A stretch of 55,904 nt of DNA from CAZPXF01 sp964590945 (GCA_964590945.1 CAZPXF010000001.1:1-55904), one strand, 5' to 3'; counted from the first letter of the stretch, positions 1-9,969 are shown. Program-made: numbers and translations. The notes: a model not told the origin generated them from the sequence alone.

Positions 1-98
1 GACTTTCAGCGGCTGGCATTCTGCTGTATCATTTTTTAAACTGCAGGATTTACGGGGAGGGGGAAGGGTAGATCAGGGTAGATCGGACGAACTAATTA

Positions 99-127
99 TT
101 GAAAACAAATTCATAATTTGCTATCAT
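99..127 (+). promoter_or_regulatory. Promoter for mutS operon
   Basis: A -35 box TTGAAA (99-104) lies 17 bases before a -10 box TATCAT (122-127), and a TG one base upstream of the -10 makes it an extended -10 promoter. Transcription would start near 134, about 50 bases before the mutS start. The first 98 bases hold nothing else I can assign apart from a short tandem GGGTAGATC at 68-87. Confidence 0.6.
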
Positions 128-183
128 AGGAACGGATATGGATTACCTTTTCCTGAAAAATGGATGCAATAAGGAGAGATATT

Positions 184-2832
184 ATGGCATTGACACCAAT
201 GATGAAGCAGTATATAAAGACGAAGGAAGAATATAAGGACTGTATCCTCTTCTACAGACTTGGAGATTTTTACGAAATGTTTTTCGATGACGCGGTTACG
301 GCGTCAAAAGAGCTGGAGATTACACTGACAGGGAAGGACTGCGGACTTGAAGAGCGCGCTCCGATGTGCGGCATTCCTTATCATGCTGTAGATAGCTATT
401 TGAATAAACTCGTTTCGCGCGGATACAAGGTGGCAATCTGTGAGCAGCTTGAGGATCCAAAGCAGGCAAAGGGAATCGTTAAGCGTGATGTGGTCCGGAT
501 CGTCACGCCGGGCACGAACCTGAGCATGTCCGCGCTGGATGAGACGAAGAACAATTATATCATGGGTGTTGCATATCTTGCCGATACCTTCGGCATCGCC
601 GCGGCTGACATCTCTACCGGGGATTTTCTTGTGACAGAGGTAGATTCCTGCCGGAAGCTGATGGATGAGATCATCAAATTTATGCCTGCGGAGATTGTCT
701 GCAACGAAGCGTTTTATTATATGAGCGGCGTGGATCTGGAGGATCTCCGGGATCGCCTTGGCATTTCCATTTCTTCGCTGGACAGCTGGTATTTTGACGA
801 TGAACTCTGCGTGAAAGCGATCAAAGCGCAGTTCCAGGTCGATTCCCTTGAGGGACTTGGACTTCAGGATTTCCCAAACGGCACAATCAGTACCGGGGCG
901 CTTTTACAGTACCTTCACGAGACGCAGAAGAGCGGGCTTTCCCAGCTTACGAATATTACATGTTATACAACCGGCAAATACATGCTTCTTGACAGCTCCA
1001 CAAGGCGGAATCTGGAGCTGACCGAGACGCTCCGCGAAAAGAATAAAAGGGGTTCTCTTTTGTGGGTGCTGGATAAGACCAAAACTGCGATGGGCGCCCG
1101 TATGCTCAGAAGCTACGTGGAGCAGCCTTTGATACAGAAGCAGGACATTGAGGAGAGGCTGGAAGCCGTTGATCTTTTAAAGAAGGAAGCGATCAGCCGG
1201 GAGGAGCTTCGGGAATATCTGACGCCGATCTATGATCTGGAACGCCTGATCAGCCGCATCACCTTCCAGTCAGCAAATCCGCGGGATCTGATTGCTTTTA
1301 AGCAGTCCCTTGAGATGCTTCCGCATATCCGGTATATTCTGGAAGGTCTGGACTGCCAGCTGCTGGATAAGATCAAGGCGGATCTGGATACAATGGAAGA
1401 TCTCTTCAAGCTGATCGATGAATCGATCCTCAACGAGCCTCCGCTTGCCATGAAAGAGGGAGGCATCATCAAGGATGGTTACAACGAAGAGGTCGATCGC
1501 CTGAGAACGGCGAAGACAGAAGGAAAGACGTGGCTGGCCAGGCTTGAGGCGGAGGAGCGGGAAAAGACCGGGATCAAGAACCTGAAGGTGAAGTTCAACA
1601 AGGTTTTCGGCTATTATATTGAAGTCACGAACTCCTACAGGAATCTTGTGCCGGAATACTATTTCCGCAAACAGACTCTTGCCAATGCAGAGCGCTACAG
1701 CATTCCAAAGCTCAAGGAGCTTGAGGACACGATCCTGGGCGCAGAGGAGAAACTGAACGGTCTGGAATATGAACTGTATTCCGGGGTGCGCGGCAGGATC
1801 GCCGACGAGGTCGCAAGAGTGCAGAAGACGGCAAAGGCGGTTGCAGGGCTGGACGCTCTCTGCTCCCTTGCGTTTGTCGCAGAGCGGAATCATTATGTAC
1901 GCCCGAAGATCAATGAAAAGGGATTGATCGATATTAAGAACGGACGGCATCCGGTCGTGGAAAAGATGATCCCGAACGAAATGTTCATTCCAAACGATAC
2001 ATATCTGGACGAGAAAAAGAACCGCATTTCCATCATCACCGGTCCGAACATGGCGGGAAAATCTACGTATATGCGTCAGACGGCGCTGATCGTACTGATG
2101 GCGCAGATGGGCTCCTTTGTTCCGGCGGACAGTGCAAAGATCGGGATCACCGACCGTATCTTTACCCGTGTCGGCGCTTCGGATGATCTGGCGTCCGGCC
2201 AGAGCACGTTCATGGTGGAGATGACGGAGGTTGCCAATATCCTTCGCAATGCGACGAAGAACAGCCTTCTCATTCTGGACGAGATCGGGCGCGGAACAAG
2301 TACCTTTGACGGGCTCAGTATCGCATGGGCTGTTGTGGAATATATCAGTAACAAACGTCTGCTTGGCGCTAAAACGCTGTTTGCCACCCATTACCATGAG
2401 CTGACAGAGCTGGAAGGGAAGATCGACAGCGTCAATAATTACTGCATTGCTGTAAAGGAAAAGGGGGATGACATTGTTTTCCTGCGTAAGATCGTCAAGG
2501 GCGGTGCAGATAAAAGCTACGGCGTACAGGTTGCCAGACTTGCCGGTGTACCGGATATTGTGATCGGACGCGCAAAGGAGATTGCCTCCGAGCTGAGCGA
2601 CGCCGATATTACAGCGAAGGTACAGAGCCTTTCCGTAACTGAGCCGGAACCGAAACGCAGAAAAACGAAAAAATACGACGAGGTTGATCTGGCGCAGATG
2701 TCGCTTTTTGACACGGTGAAGGACGACGACGTGCTGGAAGAACTGAAGAACCTCGACGTGACGCATATGACGCCGATGGACGCCATGAATACGCTGTACC
2801 GTTTGCAGAGCAAGCTGAAAAACAGGTGGTAG
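184..2832 (+). CDS. mutS: DNA mismatch repair protein MutS
   Basis: MutS recognises mismatches and small loops in newly replicated DNA and recruits MutL in an ATP-dependent way. The 882-residue protein has the usual layout. The N-terminal mismatch-binding domain carries the F-Y-E wedge motif at residues 29-31. Connector, lever and clamp domains follow. The ABC-type ATPase has a Walker A motif GPNMAGKST at about 620-628 and the Walker B/signature region DEIGRGTST from about 699. The C-terminal tail (LDVTHMTPMDAMNTLY) is the conserved helix-turn-helix dimerisation segment. I chose the ATG at 184 because AAGGAGAG at 171-178 sits directly before it; an in-frame ATG eight codons upstream (160) has no such site. 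It is first in a plus-strand operon with mutL. Length and motifs are normal for MutS1. Confidence 0.97.
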   Translation: MALTPMMKQYIKTKEEYKDCILFYRLGDFYEMFFDDAVTASKELEITLTGKDCGLEERAPMCGIPYHAVDSYLNKLVSRGYKVAICEQLEDPKQAKGIVKRDVVRIVTPGTNLSMSALDETKNNYIMGVAYLADTFGIAAADISTGDFLVTEVDSCRKLMDEIIKFMPAEIVCNEAFYYMSGVDLEDLRDRLGISISSLDSWYFDDELCVKAIKAQFQVDSLEGLGLQDFPNGTISTGALLQYLHETQKSGLSQLTNITCYTTGKYMLLDSSTRRNLELTETLREKNKRGSLLWVLDKTKTAMGARMLRSYVEQPLIQKQDIEERLEAVDLLKKEAISREELREYLTPIYDLERLISRITFQSANPRDLIAFKQSLEMLPHIRYILEGLDCQLLDKIKADLDTMEDLFKLIDESILNEPPLAMKEGGIIKDGYNEEVDRLRTAKTEGKTWLARLEAEEREKTGIKNLKVKFNKVFGYYIEVTNSYRNLVPEYYFRKQTLANAERYSIPKLKELEDTILGAEEKLNGLEYELYSGVRGRIADEVARVQKTAKAVAGLDALCSLAFVAERNHYVRPKINEKGLIDIKNGRHPVVEKMIPNEMFIPNDTYLDEKKNRISIITGPNMAGKSTYMRQTALIVLMAQMGSFVPADSAKIGITDRIFTRVGASDDLASGQSTFMVEMTEVANILRNATKNSLLILDEIGRGTSTFDGLSIAWAVVEYISNKRLLGAKTLFATHYHELTELEGKIDSVNNYCIAVKEKGDDIVFLRKIVKGGADKSYGVQVARLAGVPDIVIGRAKEIASELSDADITAKVQSLSVTEPEPKRRKTKKYDEVDLAQMSLFDTVKDDDVLEELKNLDVTHMTPMDAMNTLYRLQSKLKNRW

Positions 2833-2873
2833 ATAGCCAAGCTGGCAGGAGATACCAACGAAGGAGGAAGAGG

Positions 2874-4772
2874 ATGCAGAATATACAGGTCCTTGATCAG
2901 ATTACGATCGATAAGATAGCGGCAGGAGAAGTGATTGAACGCCCGTCCTCTATTGTGAAAGAGCTGGTAGAAAATTCCATAGACGCGGGGGCGGATACTG
3001 TCACGGTTGAGATCTCTGACGGGGGGATCTCCTTTATCCGTGTGACGGACAACGGCTCCGGCATTCCGGCCGATCAGGTGCGGACTGCATTTCTGCGCCA
3101 TTCCACAAGTAAGATCCGTTCGGCTGAGGATATTCAGAATCTCGGAACCCTTGGATTCCGTGGGGAGGCTCTCTCGAGCATCGCTGCGGTGACGCAGCTT
3201 GAGCTTCTGACGAAGACCGCCGATGAAGCGGCCGGAATACGATATGAGATCGCGGGTGGAAAGGAAACTGTCTTCGAGGATGCGGCTTCCTCCGATGGGA
3301 CAACGTTTCTCATCCGCCAGTTGTTTTATAACACGCCTGCCAGAAGAAAATTTTTGAAGACCTCCATCACGGAGGCGAGTCATGTGCAGGAGCTGATGAT
3401 CCGACTTGCCATGTCTCACCCGGAAGTCTCCTTTCAGTTTATCAACCAGGGACAGGTGAAGATGCACACCTCCGGGAACGGGAGACTGAAGGATGTGATC
3501 TACCATATTTACGGGCGCGACGTCACGAAAGAGCTGATCCCGGTGGATGCCGTATCGGAAGACGGAAGCGTCCGCATGACCGGATTTGCTGCAAGGCCGA
3601 CCGTATCCCGGGGCAACCGCAATTTTGAAAACTACTATGTCAACGGGCGCTACATGAAAAATAAGATCATTGCAAAAGGGATAGAGGATGCGTTTCAGGG
3701 GTATACCATGCAGCATAAATACCCGTTTACCGTCCTGAATCTCCAGGTGGACGGAAGCAAGGTGGACGTCAATGTGCACCCGCAGAAGATGGAAGTCCGT
3801 TTCAGTAACCAGCAATATCTGTATGATTTTATTTTCCGTACCCTGCGCGCATGTCTTGCACATAAGGACCTGATTCCGGAAGCAGCGCCTCCGGCAGCTC
3901 CGCCCATGGAGACGGAGACAGCCGCTTCGGCAAAGCCGCCCGCTCCGGTGGACGGCGTCCGGGAGAAAGGAAAAGATTACTTCATGGAGGAAATGAAAAA
4001 GCGTGTGACTGCCTACCATGCGCAGAATTCCCATGCGGAGGTCTATGAAAAGGATGCAGTCGCCCATGCAGAAGCCTCCATGGAGCGTTTTAAGAAAAAT
4101 ATCCGGCAGCCGAAGGAGACTCCTTTGCAGCAGGAGCCTGCGGGAGAACAGATGAATCTCTTCCAGGAGAAGTTCATCTCCAGCGAAGCGCGGCAGCATT
4201 TTCATTTGATCGGGCAGCTTTTTGAGACGTACTGGCTTGTTGAATATGAGGATCAGCTCTATATCATCGACCAGCACGCGGCGCACGAAAAGGTACTGTA
4301 CGAGAAGAAGATGGCGGAGATGAAGGAACACTCGGTCAGCTCTCAGTATTTAAGTCCTCCGCTGGTCTTAAATCTTACGATGCAGGAAGCCGCGGTGATC
4401 CGGGAATATCAGGAATATTTCCAAAAGAACGGATTTGAGATCGAACCCTTTGGCAGCGATTCCTTTGCCGTACGGGCAGTTCCGTCCGACCTGTCGGACA
4501 TAGCGACGAAAGAACTCCTTACCGAGATACTGAACGACCTGACGGACGATGTGAAAAGCGCCCTCAAACCAGAGCTGATCCTGGATAAGATTGCAAGCCG
4601 TTCCTGCAAAGCCGCTGTAAAGGGAAATTCCAGATTATCCGAAAAGGAAGCAGAGCATCTGATCTCCGAGCTTCTGGAACTGGAAAATCCTTACCATTGT
4701 CCGCATGGACGTCCGACGATCATCCGTATGTCCAGGCGGGAGCTGGAAAAGAAATTTAAGCGGATCGTTTAA
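2874..4772 (+). CDS. mutL: DNA mismatch repair endonuclease MutL
   Basis: MutL couples mismatch recognition by MutS to strand incision. The 632-residue protein has an N-terminal GHKL ATPase with the motifs ENSIDAGA, TDNGSGIP and TLGFRGEAL. A proline/alanine-rich linker separates it from a C-terminal dimerisation domain. That domain contains the metal-dependent endonuclease motif DQHAAHE starting at about residue 466 and the partner motif CPHGRP near residue 609. These mark the nicking type of MutL found in bacteria without MutH. The ATG at 2874 follows AAGGAGGAAG at 2861-2870; an in-frame start 16 codons upstream overlaps mutS but lacks this site. The gap to mutS is 41 bases, consistent with co-transcription. 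Confidence 0.97.
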   Translation: MQNIQVLDQITIDKIAAGEVIERPSSIVKELVENSIDAGADTVTVEISDGGISFIRVTDNGSGIPADQVRTAFLRHSTSKIRSAEDIQNLGTLGFRGEALSSIAAVTQLELLTKTADEAAGIRYEIAGGKETVFEDAASSDGTTFLIRQLFYNTPARRKFLKTSITEASHVQELMIRLAMSHPEVSFQFINQGQVKMHTSGNGRLKDVIYHIYGRDVTKELIPVDAVSEDGSVRMTGFAARPTVSRGNRNFENYYVNGRYMKNKIIAKGIEDAFQGYTMQHKYPFTVLNLQVDGSKVDVNVHPQKMEVRFSNQQYLYDFIFRTLRACLAHKDLIPEAAPPAAPPMETETAASAKPPAPVDGVREKGKDYFMEEMKKRVTAYHAQNSHAEVYEKDAVAHAEASMERFKKNIRQPKETPLQQEPAGEQMNLFQEKFISSEARQHFHLIGQLFETYWLVEYEDQLYIIDQHAAHEKVLYEKKMAEMKEHSVSSQYLSPPLVLNLTMQEAAVIREYQEYFQKNGFEIEPFGSDSFAVRAVPSDLSDIATKELLTEILNDLTDDVKSALKPELILDKIASRSCKAAVKGNSRLSEKEAEHLISELLELENPYHCPHGRPTIIRMSRRELEKKFKRIV

Positions 4773-4805
4773 AAATAATGATTATTCTATCGTCAGGTGT
4801 TGTAT

Positions 4806-5765
4806 ATGGATAAAAAACCATTGATTATTCTTGCCGGCCCTACGGCCTCCGGCAAAAGTGCATGTTCCATTCAGCTTGCCAAAGCTCTTGGCGGATCCGT
4901 CATATCGGCGGATTCGATGCAGGTATATAAATATATGGATATCGGATCTGCAAAGATTTCGCCCGAAGAAATGGAAGGGATTCCACATTATCTGGTGGAT
5001 GAGCTGGATCCATCGGAGGAATTTCATGTCGTAAGATTCCAGCAGATGGCAAAAGCGGCGCTTCGTGACATTTACAGTCAAAACCGGGTTCCGATTGTCG
5101 CGGGAGGAACCGGATTCTATATCCAGGCTCTGTACCGCGATATTGATTTTACGGAGAATCCGGAGGATGTGGAGTTCCGCAGGCAGATGGAGGCCATCGC
5201 CAAAGAGGCGGACGGGGCGCTGAGACTGCATACTATGCTGACGGACTGCGACCCAAAGTCCGCAGAGGCGATCCACCCCAATAATACAAAGCGCGTGATC
5301 CGCGCCCTGGAATTCTATCATCTGACAGGGGAAAAGATATCCGGACACAATGAGAAAGAAAAGAAACGCACATCCCCATACAACACCGTATTTTTCGTGC
5401 TGACGGACGACAGGGAGAAGCTCTATGAAAATATAAACCTGCGTGTGGACAGGATGCTGGAAGCCGGACTTGTGGATGAAGTAAAACGTTTGAAGAATAT
5501 GGGTTACAGGCGTGACATGGTGTCCATGCAGGGACTTGGATATAAAGAGATCCTCGATCATCTGGATGGAAAATGTACGCTGGAGGAAGCCGTTTACCTT
5601 ATCAAACGCGACACGAGGCATTTTGCGAAGCGTCAGCTCACATGGTTTCGCCGTGAACCGGATGTGATCTGGGTAGATAAGCATGATTTTGGATATGATA
5701 ATGAGAAAATACTGGCGTTTATGCTGGATCAGATAAAGGAGAAAACAGGGATAGATGGACAATAA
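4806..5765 (+). CDS. miaA: tRNA dimethylallyltransferase MiaA
   Basis: MiaA transfers the dimethylallyl group from DMAPP to N6 of A37 in tRNAs that read UNN codons. The 319-residue protein begins with a P-loop (GPTASGKS, about residues 11-18), followed by SADSMQVYK and GGTGFYIQAL, all hallmarks of the family. Length is typical. The ATG at 4806 follows AGGTG at 4795-4799; GTG and TTG codons just upstream (4797, 4800) are also in frame but worse placed. It lies 33 bases after mutL, and its last 11 bases overlap the next gene, so it is probably co-transcribed with the repair genes. Confidence 0.95.
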   Translation: MDKKPLIILAGPTASGKSACSIQLAKALGGSVISADSMQVYKYMDIGSAKISPEEMEGIPHYLVDELDPSEEFHVVRFQQMAKAALRDIYSQNRVPIVAGGTGFYIQALYRDIDFTENPEDVEFRRQMEAIAKEADGALRLHTMLTDCDPKSAEAIHPNNTKRVIRALEFYHLTGEKISGHNEKEKKRTSPYNTVFFVLTDDREKLYENINLRVDRMLEAGLVDEVKRLKNMGYRRDMVSMQGLGYKEILDHLDGKCTLEEAVYLIKRDTRHFAKRQLTWFRREPDVIWVDKHDFGYDNEKILAFMLDQIKEKTGIDGQ

Positions 5766-7038
5766 GGATATGTTCGGGAGTCTTGGGATTTCCGATAAGG
5801 TATATGCATTCGGAGAAGAGATTTTAAAGGATTTAAAGGATCGGTTCGAGGCCATCGATGAGACGGCGGAATATAATCAGCTGAAGGTCATCCGTGCGAT
5901 GCAGGAAAACCGTGTAAATGCAGATTGCTTTCACTTTGTCAGCGGCTATGGTTACGATGATCCTGGTAGAGATACATTGGAAAAAGTGTATGCGTCCTGC
6001 TTTGGGACAGAGGCGGCTCTTGTGCGTCCGCAGATCACGTGCGGGACACACGCCCTTGCATTGACGCTCAGCGCAATTCTGCGTCCGGGAGATGAGCTTT
6101 TATCTCCGGTCGGCAAGCCTTACGACACGCTGGAAGAGGTCATCGGCATCCGTAAGTCGCCGGGATCTCTGGCGGAATACGGCGTCACCTATCGTCAGGT
6201 GGAGCTTCTTCCCGGCGGCGTTTTTGATCATGAGGCGATCCGGGGGGCGTTAAATGAGAGGACGAAACTTGTGACGATCCAGCGCTCCAAAGGATATCAG
6301 ACAAGACCGAGCTTTTCTGTCTCCCGGATCGGGGAGCTGATTTCATTTATAAAAGGAATCCGGCCGGACGTCATCTGCATGGTCGATAATTGTTACGGCG
6401 AGTTTGTGGAGCGCATCGAACCGTCGCAGGTCGGCGCCGATCTGATCGTCGGATCGCTTATTAAGAATCCGGGGGGCGGGCTTGCGCCGATCGGCGGGTA
6501 TGTGGCAGGACGTGAGGATCTGATCGAACTGTGCGGCTACCGCCTGACTTCGCCGGGACTTGGCCGCGAGGTCGGCGCCTCCCTCGGACTTATGCAATCC
6601 TTCTATCAGGGGTTCTTTATGGCTCCGGTTGTAACCGCATCCGCATTAAAGGGCGCGATCTTTGCCGCCAATATTTACGAAAAACTTGGCTTCGATGTTA
6701 TTCCGGACGGAAAAGAGAGCCGCCACGACATCATTCAGGCGGTAAAGCTTGGAACACCGGAGGGAGTGATCGAATTCTGTCAGGGGATTCAGGCGGCGGC
6801 TCCTGTTGACAGCTATGTTGCGCCGGAGCCGTGGGCGATGCCGGGCTATGACAGCGATGTGATCATGGCTGCGGGTACGTTTGTACAGGGTTCTTCTATT
6901 GAGCTGAGTGCAGATGGACCGATGAAGGAACCGTACGCCGTCTATTTTCAGGGAGGGCTTACATGGCCGCATGCGAAGTTTGGAATTTTGATGTCTCTGG
7001 AAAAACTGGCGCGCGCAGGACTTGTGACGCTCCAGTAG
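5755..7038 (+). CDS. PLP-dependent methionine gamma-lyase family / aluminium resistance family protein
   Basis: This 427-residue protein belongs to the fold-type I PLP family annotated as methionine gamma-lyase family or aluminium resistance protein (YnbB-like). Visible features are the cofactor-contacting segment VRPQITCGTHALAL (about 90-103), an aspartate for the pyridine nitrogen in VDNCYGEF (D211), and the Schiff-base lysine in SLIKNPGGG (K237) before a glycine-rich loop. The true substrate of the family is poorly defined; the name comes from homology to Cys/Met metabolism lyases, so a C-S lyase activity is inference. It overlaps the end of miaA by 11 bases, with AAGGAG upstream of the ATG, implying translational coupling. 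The placement after mutSL-miaA resembles that of ynbB downstream of miaA/hfq in other Firmicutes. Confidence 0.85.
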   Translation: MDNKDMFGSLGISDKVYAFGEEILKDLKDRFEAIDETAEYNQLKVIRAMQENRVNADCFHFVSGYGYDDPGRDTLEKVYASCFGTEAALVRPQITCGTHALALTLSAILRPGDELLSPVGKPYDTLEEVIGIRKSPGSLAEYGVTYRQVELLPGGVFDHEAIRGALNERTKLVTIQRSKGYQTRPSFSVSRIGELISFIKGIRPDVICMVDNCYGEFVERIEPSQVGADLIVGSLIKNPGGGLAPIGGYVAGREDLIELCGYRLTSPGLGREVGASLGLMQSFYQGFFMAPVVTASALKGAIFAANIYEKLGFDVIPDGKESRHDIIQAVKLGTPEGVIEFCQGIQAAAPVDSYVAPEPWAMPGYDSDVIMAAGTFVQGSSIELSADGPMKEPYAVYFQGGLTWPHAKFGILMSLEKLARAGLVTLQ

Positions 7039-7040
7039 GG

Positions 7041-7071
7041 CAGATCCTGCCCGGCCGCAGGGTGAGATCTG
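7041..7071. other. Intergenic stem-loop without U-tract
   Basis: CAGATC (7041-7046) pairs with GATCTG (7066-7071), and inside it CCTGC can pair with GCAGG. No run of T follows on either strand, so it is not a standard terminator. It lies in the 72-base gap after the PLP gene and could stabilise or process the message. Confidence 0.3.
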
Positions 7072-7110
7072 ATACTGTCGCAGCTCAAAAAAAGAAATGA
7101 GGATGGAAAC

Positions 7111-8352
7111 ATGCAGAAATTTCAGATTGCAGTGATCGGAGGAGGGGCGTCCGGAATGATGGCAGCGATCGCCGCAGCGCGAAACGGCGCTGAGGTTGTG
7201 ATCCTGGAAAAAAATAAAAAGCCTGGAAAAAAGCTGCTCTCCACCGGAAACGGCAGATGTAATTTTACAAATGAATATATGTCGGCCAAATGCTACCGCT
7301 CCGACCACCCGGAATACATTCCGACGGTGCTGGGGCATTTTACGGAGGAACAGACTGTTTCCTTTTTCCGTGAGATTGGCGTCCTTTCAAAATCCAGAGC
7401 GGGATATCTCTACCCGCAGCCGGATCAGGCGGCGGCGGTTCGTGACGCGCTTTTTATGGAGCTTCACCGGCTTCATGTCGGTATATCCTGCGGATGTACC
7501 GTCAATAAAATTCTTCGTCGTGACGGCGAATTTGAGATTCATACGGCGAAGAACGTTTCTTATGCTGAAAAGGTGATCTTATCCTCCGGAAGCCTTGCGG
7601 CGCCGCAGCTTGGGGCGTCCGGGGAGGGATATGAAATAGCCACCTCTTTCGGACACAGGCTGAGCCCGGTCGTCCCGGCGCTCGTGCAGCTCACTTCAAA
7701 GGAAGGGTATTTCCGGGAGCTTGCAGGCGTCCGTATCGATGCAAGGGCAACGGTTTTTGTAGATGGAGAGGAGCTCTGCAGCGATCAGGGAGAGGTGCAG
7801 CTCACGGCATACGGCATTTCCGGAATTCCGGTATTCCAGATCAGCCGCTACGCTTCGAAAGCGCTGAACGATGGAAAACGCGTGGAGGTCCGGCTGGATC
7901 TTTTGCCGGGGCGGGATATTTCCTGGATCGTGGAAGAGCTTTCCCGGCTCTGTGCATTTGACGGCAGACGAAGAGCAGTGCAGCTTCCTGGCGGCTTTTT
8001 TAACCAAAAGCTGATACCGGTTCTGCTTGCGCACGCCGGGATAAAGGCGGGAACCTTTGCTTCTGAACTCCGAAGGGCAGATCTGGAACGGCTTGCCGTT
8101 TGCATCAAGGCGTTCCGCGTTCCGGTTGATGGGACAAAGTCCATGGAGCAGGCGCAGATCTGCGCAGGGGGCGTGGATCTTTCCGGGATCGATCCCGACA
8201 CGATGGAGAGCCGGAAGCAGAAGGGACTCTATATAACCGGAGAACTTTTGGATGCGGACGGCATCTGCGGAGGGTATAATCTTCAGTGGGCATGGTCCAC
8301 GGGGTGGATCGCCGGGACACATGCGGCGGGATCAGGGAATTGTTATGCTTAG
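7111..8352 (+). CDS. HI0933-family NAD(P)/FAD-dependent oxidoreductase
   Basis: The 413-residue flavoprotein belongs to the HI0933/YhiN family (aminoacetone-oxidase-like). The FAD-binding Rossmann motif GGGASG occupies about residues 10-15, followed by an acidic strand end (VVILEKN) and the family signature STGNGRCNFTN at about 44-54. A second conserved block (CAGGVDLSGID and GLYITGELLD.DGICGGYN) closes the FAD domain near the C-terminus. No transmembrane segment or signal peptide is visible, so it should be cytosolic. The physiological substrate is not established for most members. The ATG at 7111 follows GAGGATGG. Its last eight bases overlap the next flavoprotein gene, suggesting the two are made together. 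Confidence 0.88.
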   Translation: MQKFQIAVIGGGASGMMAAIAAARNGAEVVILEKNKKPGKKLLSTGNGRCNFTNEYMSAKCYRSDHPEYIPTVLGHFTEEQTVSFFREIGVLSKSRAGYLYPQPDQAAAVRDALFMELHRLHVGISCGCTVNKILRRDGEFEIHTAKNVSYAEKVILSSGSLAAPQLGASGEGYEIATSFGHRLSPVVPALVQLTSKEGYFRELAGVRIDARATVFVDGEELCSDQGEVQLTAYGISGIPVFQISRYASKALNDGKRVEVRLDLLPGRDISWIVEELSRLCAFDGRRRAVQLPGGFFNQKLIPVLLAHAGIKAGTFASELRRADLERLAVCIKAFRVPVDGTKSMEQAQICAGGVDLSGIDPDTMESRKQKGLYITGELLDADGICGGYNLQWAWSTGWIAGTHAAGSGNCYA

Positions 8353-9940
8353 GATCAATGAAGTGAAAGTGCCGGTCCGGCACACAGAAAAAGATATAGA
8401 AAACAGATTACTGAACATACTGCATATCCGGAGATCGGAGCTGGTATCCTGGCGGATTGCAAAGGAATCCATCGATGCAAGGAAGAAGCCGGAGCTTTTC
8501 TATGTGTACAGCATCGATGCAAAGGTTGCGGACGAGAAAGCGGTATTAAAGCGGAAGCTCCGTCAGGTTCAGAAGAGGAGCGTGAAGCAGTATGTCTTTC
8601 CCAAAAGCGGGGAAGAGAGGCTTGCTCACAGGCCGTATATTGTAGGAAGCGGCCCGGCCGGACTTTTCTGCGCGTATCTGCTTGCGGAGCACGGCTACCG
8701 CCCGGCGCTCATTGAGCGGGGCGCTCCGGTGGAGGAACGTATGCGGGATGTGGAACGGTTTTGGAAGGAAGGAATCCTGGATCCGGAATCGAATGTGCAG
8801 TTCGGAGAGGGCGGAGCCGGAACCTTTTCTGACGGAAAGCTCAACACTCTCGTAAAGGATGCGGACGGACGAAACCGCAAAGTTCTCGAAATATTTGTGC
8901 AAAACGGCGCGCCAAAGGAGATTTTATATCAGAACAGGCCGCATATTGGAACGGATCTTTTGACTGAGATTGTCCGCAGCATGCGTCTGCAGATCGAAGC
9001 ATGGGGCGGAGACGTCCGTTTCCACTCCAAATTTACCGGATTTAAGGCGGAGGAAGGAAAGCTCTGCAGCATCGAGATCAACCATTCCGAGGAAATTCCG
9101 GCCGATGTGCTTGTTTTCGCGCCTGGTCACAGTGCGAGGGACACCTTTGAGATGCTGGCCGAAAAAGGAATGAATCTTCAGCCAAAAGCATTTGCTGTTG
9201 GCGTAAGATGCGAGCATCCGCAAGAGATGATCGATCATGCCCAGTACGGGGATCGGCATCCGAAGCTTCCGGCTGCATCGTATAAGCTGACGGCGCGCAC
9301 GGATACGGGAAGGGGCGTCTACTCCTTCTGTATGTGCCCGGGCGGCTATGTCGTAAATGCGGCTTCAGAGCCGGGAATGACAGCCGTCAACGGTATGAGC
9401 TATCATGGCCGCAGCGGGAAACATGCCAACAGCGCGATCGTTGTGACGGTCGACCCAAAGGACTTTGGAACCGAAGGCGGAGTCCTTGCAGGGATGGAAT
9501 TTCAAAGAAGACTTGAGCGCGCGGCGTACAGGGCAGGGGACGGCAAAATACCGGTTCAGAGACTGGAGGATTTTAAGAAAAATCAGAGGACGACAGCTTT
9601 CGGAAGCATGGTTCCGGAAATGAAGGGAGCCTGTTCCCTTGCAAATCTTCGGGACGTCCTTCCGGAATATATCAGCGATTCGATCTGTCAGGGATTCGAT
9701 CTGTTTGACAGGAAAATCCCCGGCTTTGCAATGCCGGATGCACTTCTTTCGGGAGTAGAGAGCCGGACGTCGTCCCCGGTGAAAATTCCAAGAGACGAAT
9801 CCTTCCAGTCCATGGTCTCCGGGATCTATCCATGCGGAGAGGGCGCCGGATACGCCGGAGGGATTACCTCTGCTGCAATGGACGGAATTCGCATCGCGGA
9901 GGTGATTGCGGCCAGATTTTGTCCTGTTTCATCGAAATAG
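8345..9940 (+). CDS. FAD-dependent dehydrogenase (COG2509 type)
   Basis: A 531-residue FAD-dependent oxidoreductase. An N-terminal domain of about 90 residues (starting MLRINEVKVPV) precedes a Rossmann FAD motif in VGSGPAGLFCAYLLAEHG. Then come EGGAGTFSDGKL and a C-terminal GEGAGYAGGITSAAMDG segment typical of uncharacterised dehydrogenases in this group. I chose the ATG at 8345, which overlaps the stop of the preceding gene (ATGCTTAG); a much earlier in-frame start would overlap that gene by about 100 bases. The function is unknown. The overlap with a second flavoprotein suggests related redox roles, but that is inference. The coding run ends here and a new promoter follows. Confidence 0.85.
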   Translation: MLRINEVKVPVRHTEKDIENRLLNILHIRRSELVSWRIAKESIDARKKPELFYVYSIDAKVADEKAVLKRKLRQVQKRSVKQYVFPKSGEERLAHRPYIVGSGPAGLFCAYLLAEHGYRPALIERGAPVEERMRDVERFWKEGILDPESNVQFGEGGAGTFSDGKLNTLVKDADGRNRKVLEIFVQNGAPKEILYQNRPHIGTDLLTEIVRSMRLQIEAWGGDVRFHSKFTGFKAEEGKLCSIEINHSEEIPADVLVFAPGHSARDTFEMLAEKGMNLQPKAFAVGVRCEHPQEMIDHAQYGDRHPKLPAASYKLTARTDTGRGVYSFCMCPGGYVVNAASEPGMTAVNGMSYHGRSGKHANSAIVVTVDPKDFGTEGGVLAGMEFQRRLERAAYRAGDGKIPVQRLEDFKKNQRTTAFGSMVPEMKGACSLANLRDVLPEYISDSICQGFDLFDRKIPGFAMPDALLSGVESRTSSPVKIPRDESFQSMVSGIYPCGEGAGYAGGITSAAMDGIRIAEVIAARFCPVSSK

Positions 9941-9969
9941 ACCATTTCTTCACAAAAAATTAAGGATAA

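Noticed and set aside
66..87. Tandem GGGTAGATC repeat near the window start
   Set aside because: Only two short copies, no further units and no feature associated with it.
1270..4331. Very long open frames on the minus strand opposite mutS and mutL (about 500 and 600 codons)
   Set aside because: They lie fully antisense to well-supported genes, have no ribosome sites or recognisable domains, and their low-complexity composition reflects codon bias of the real genes.
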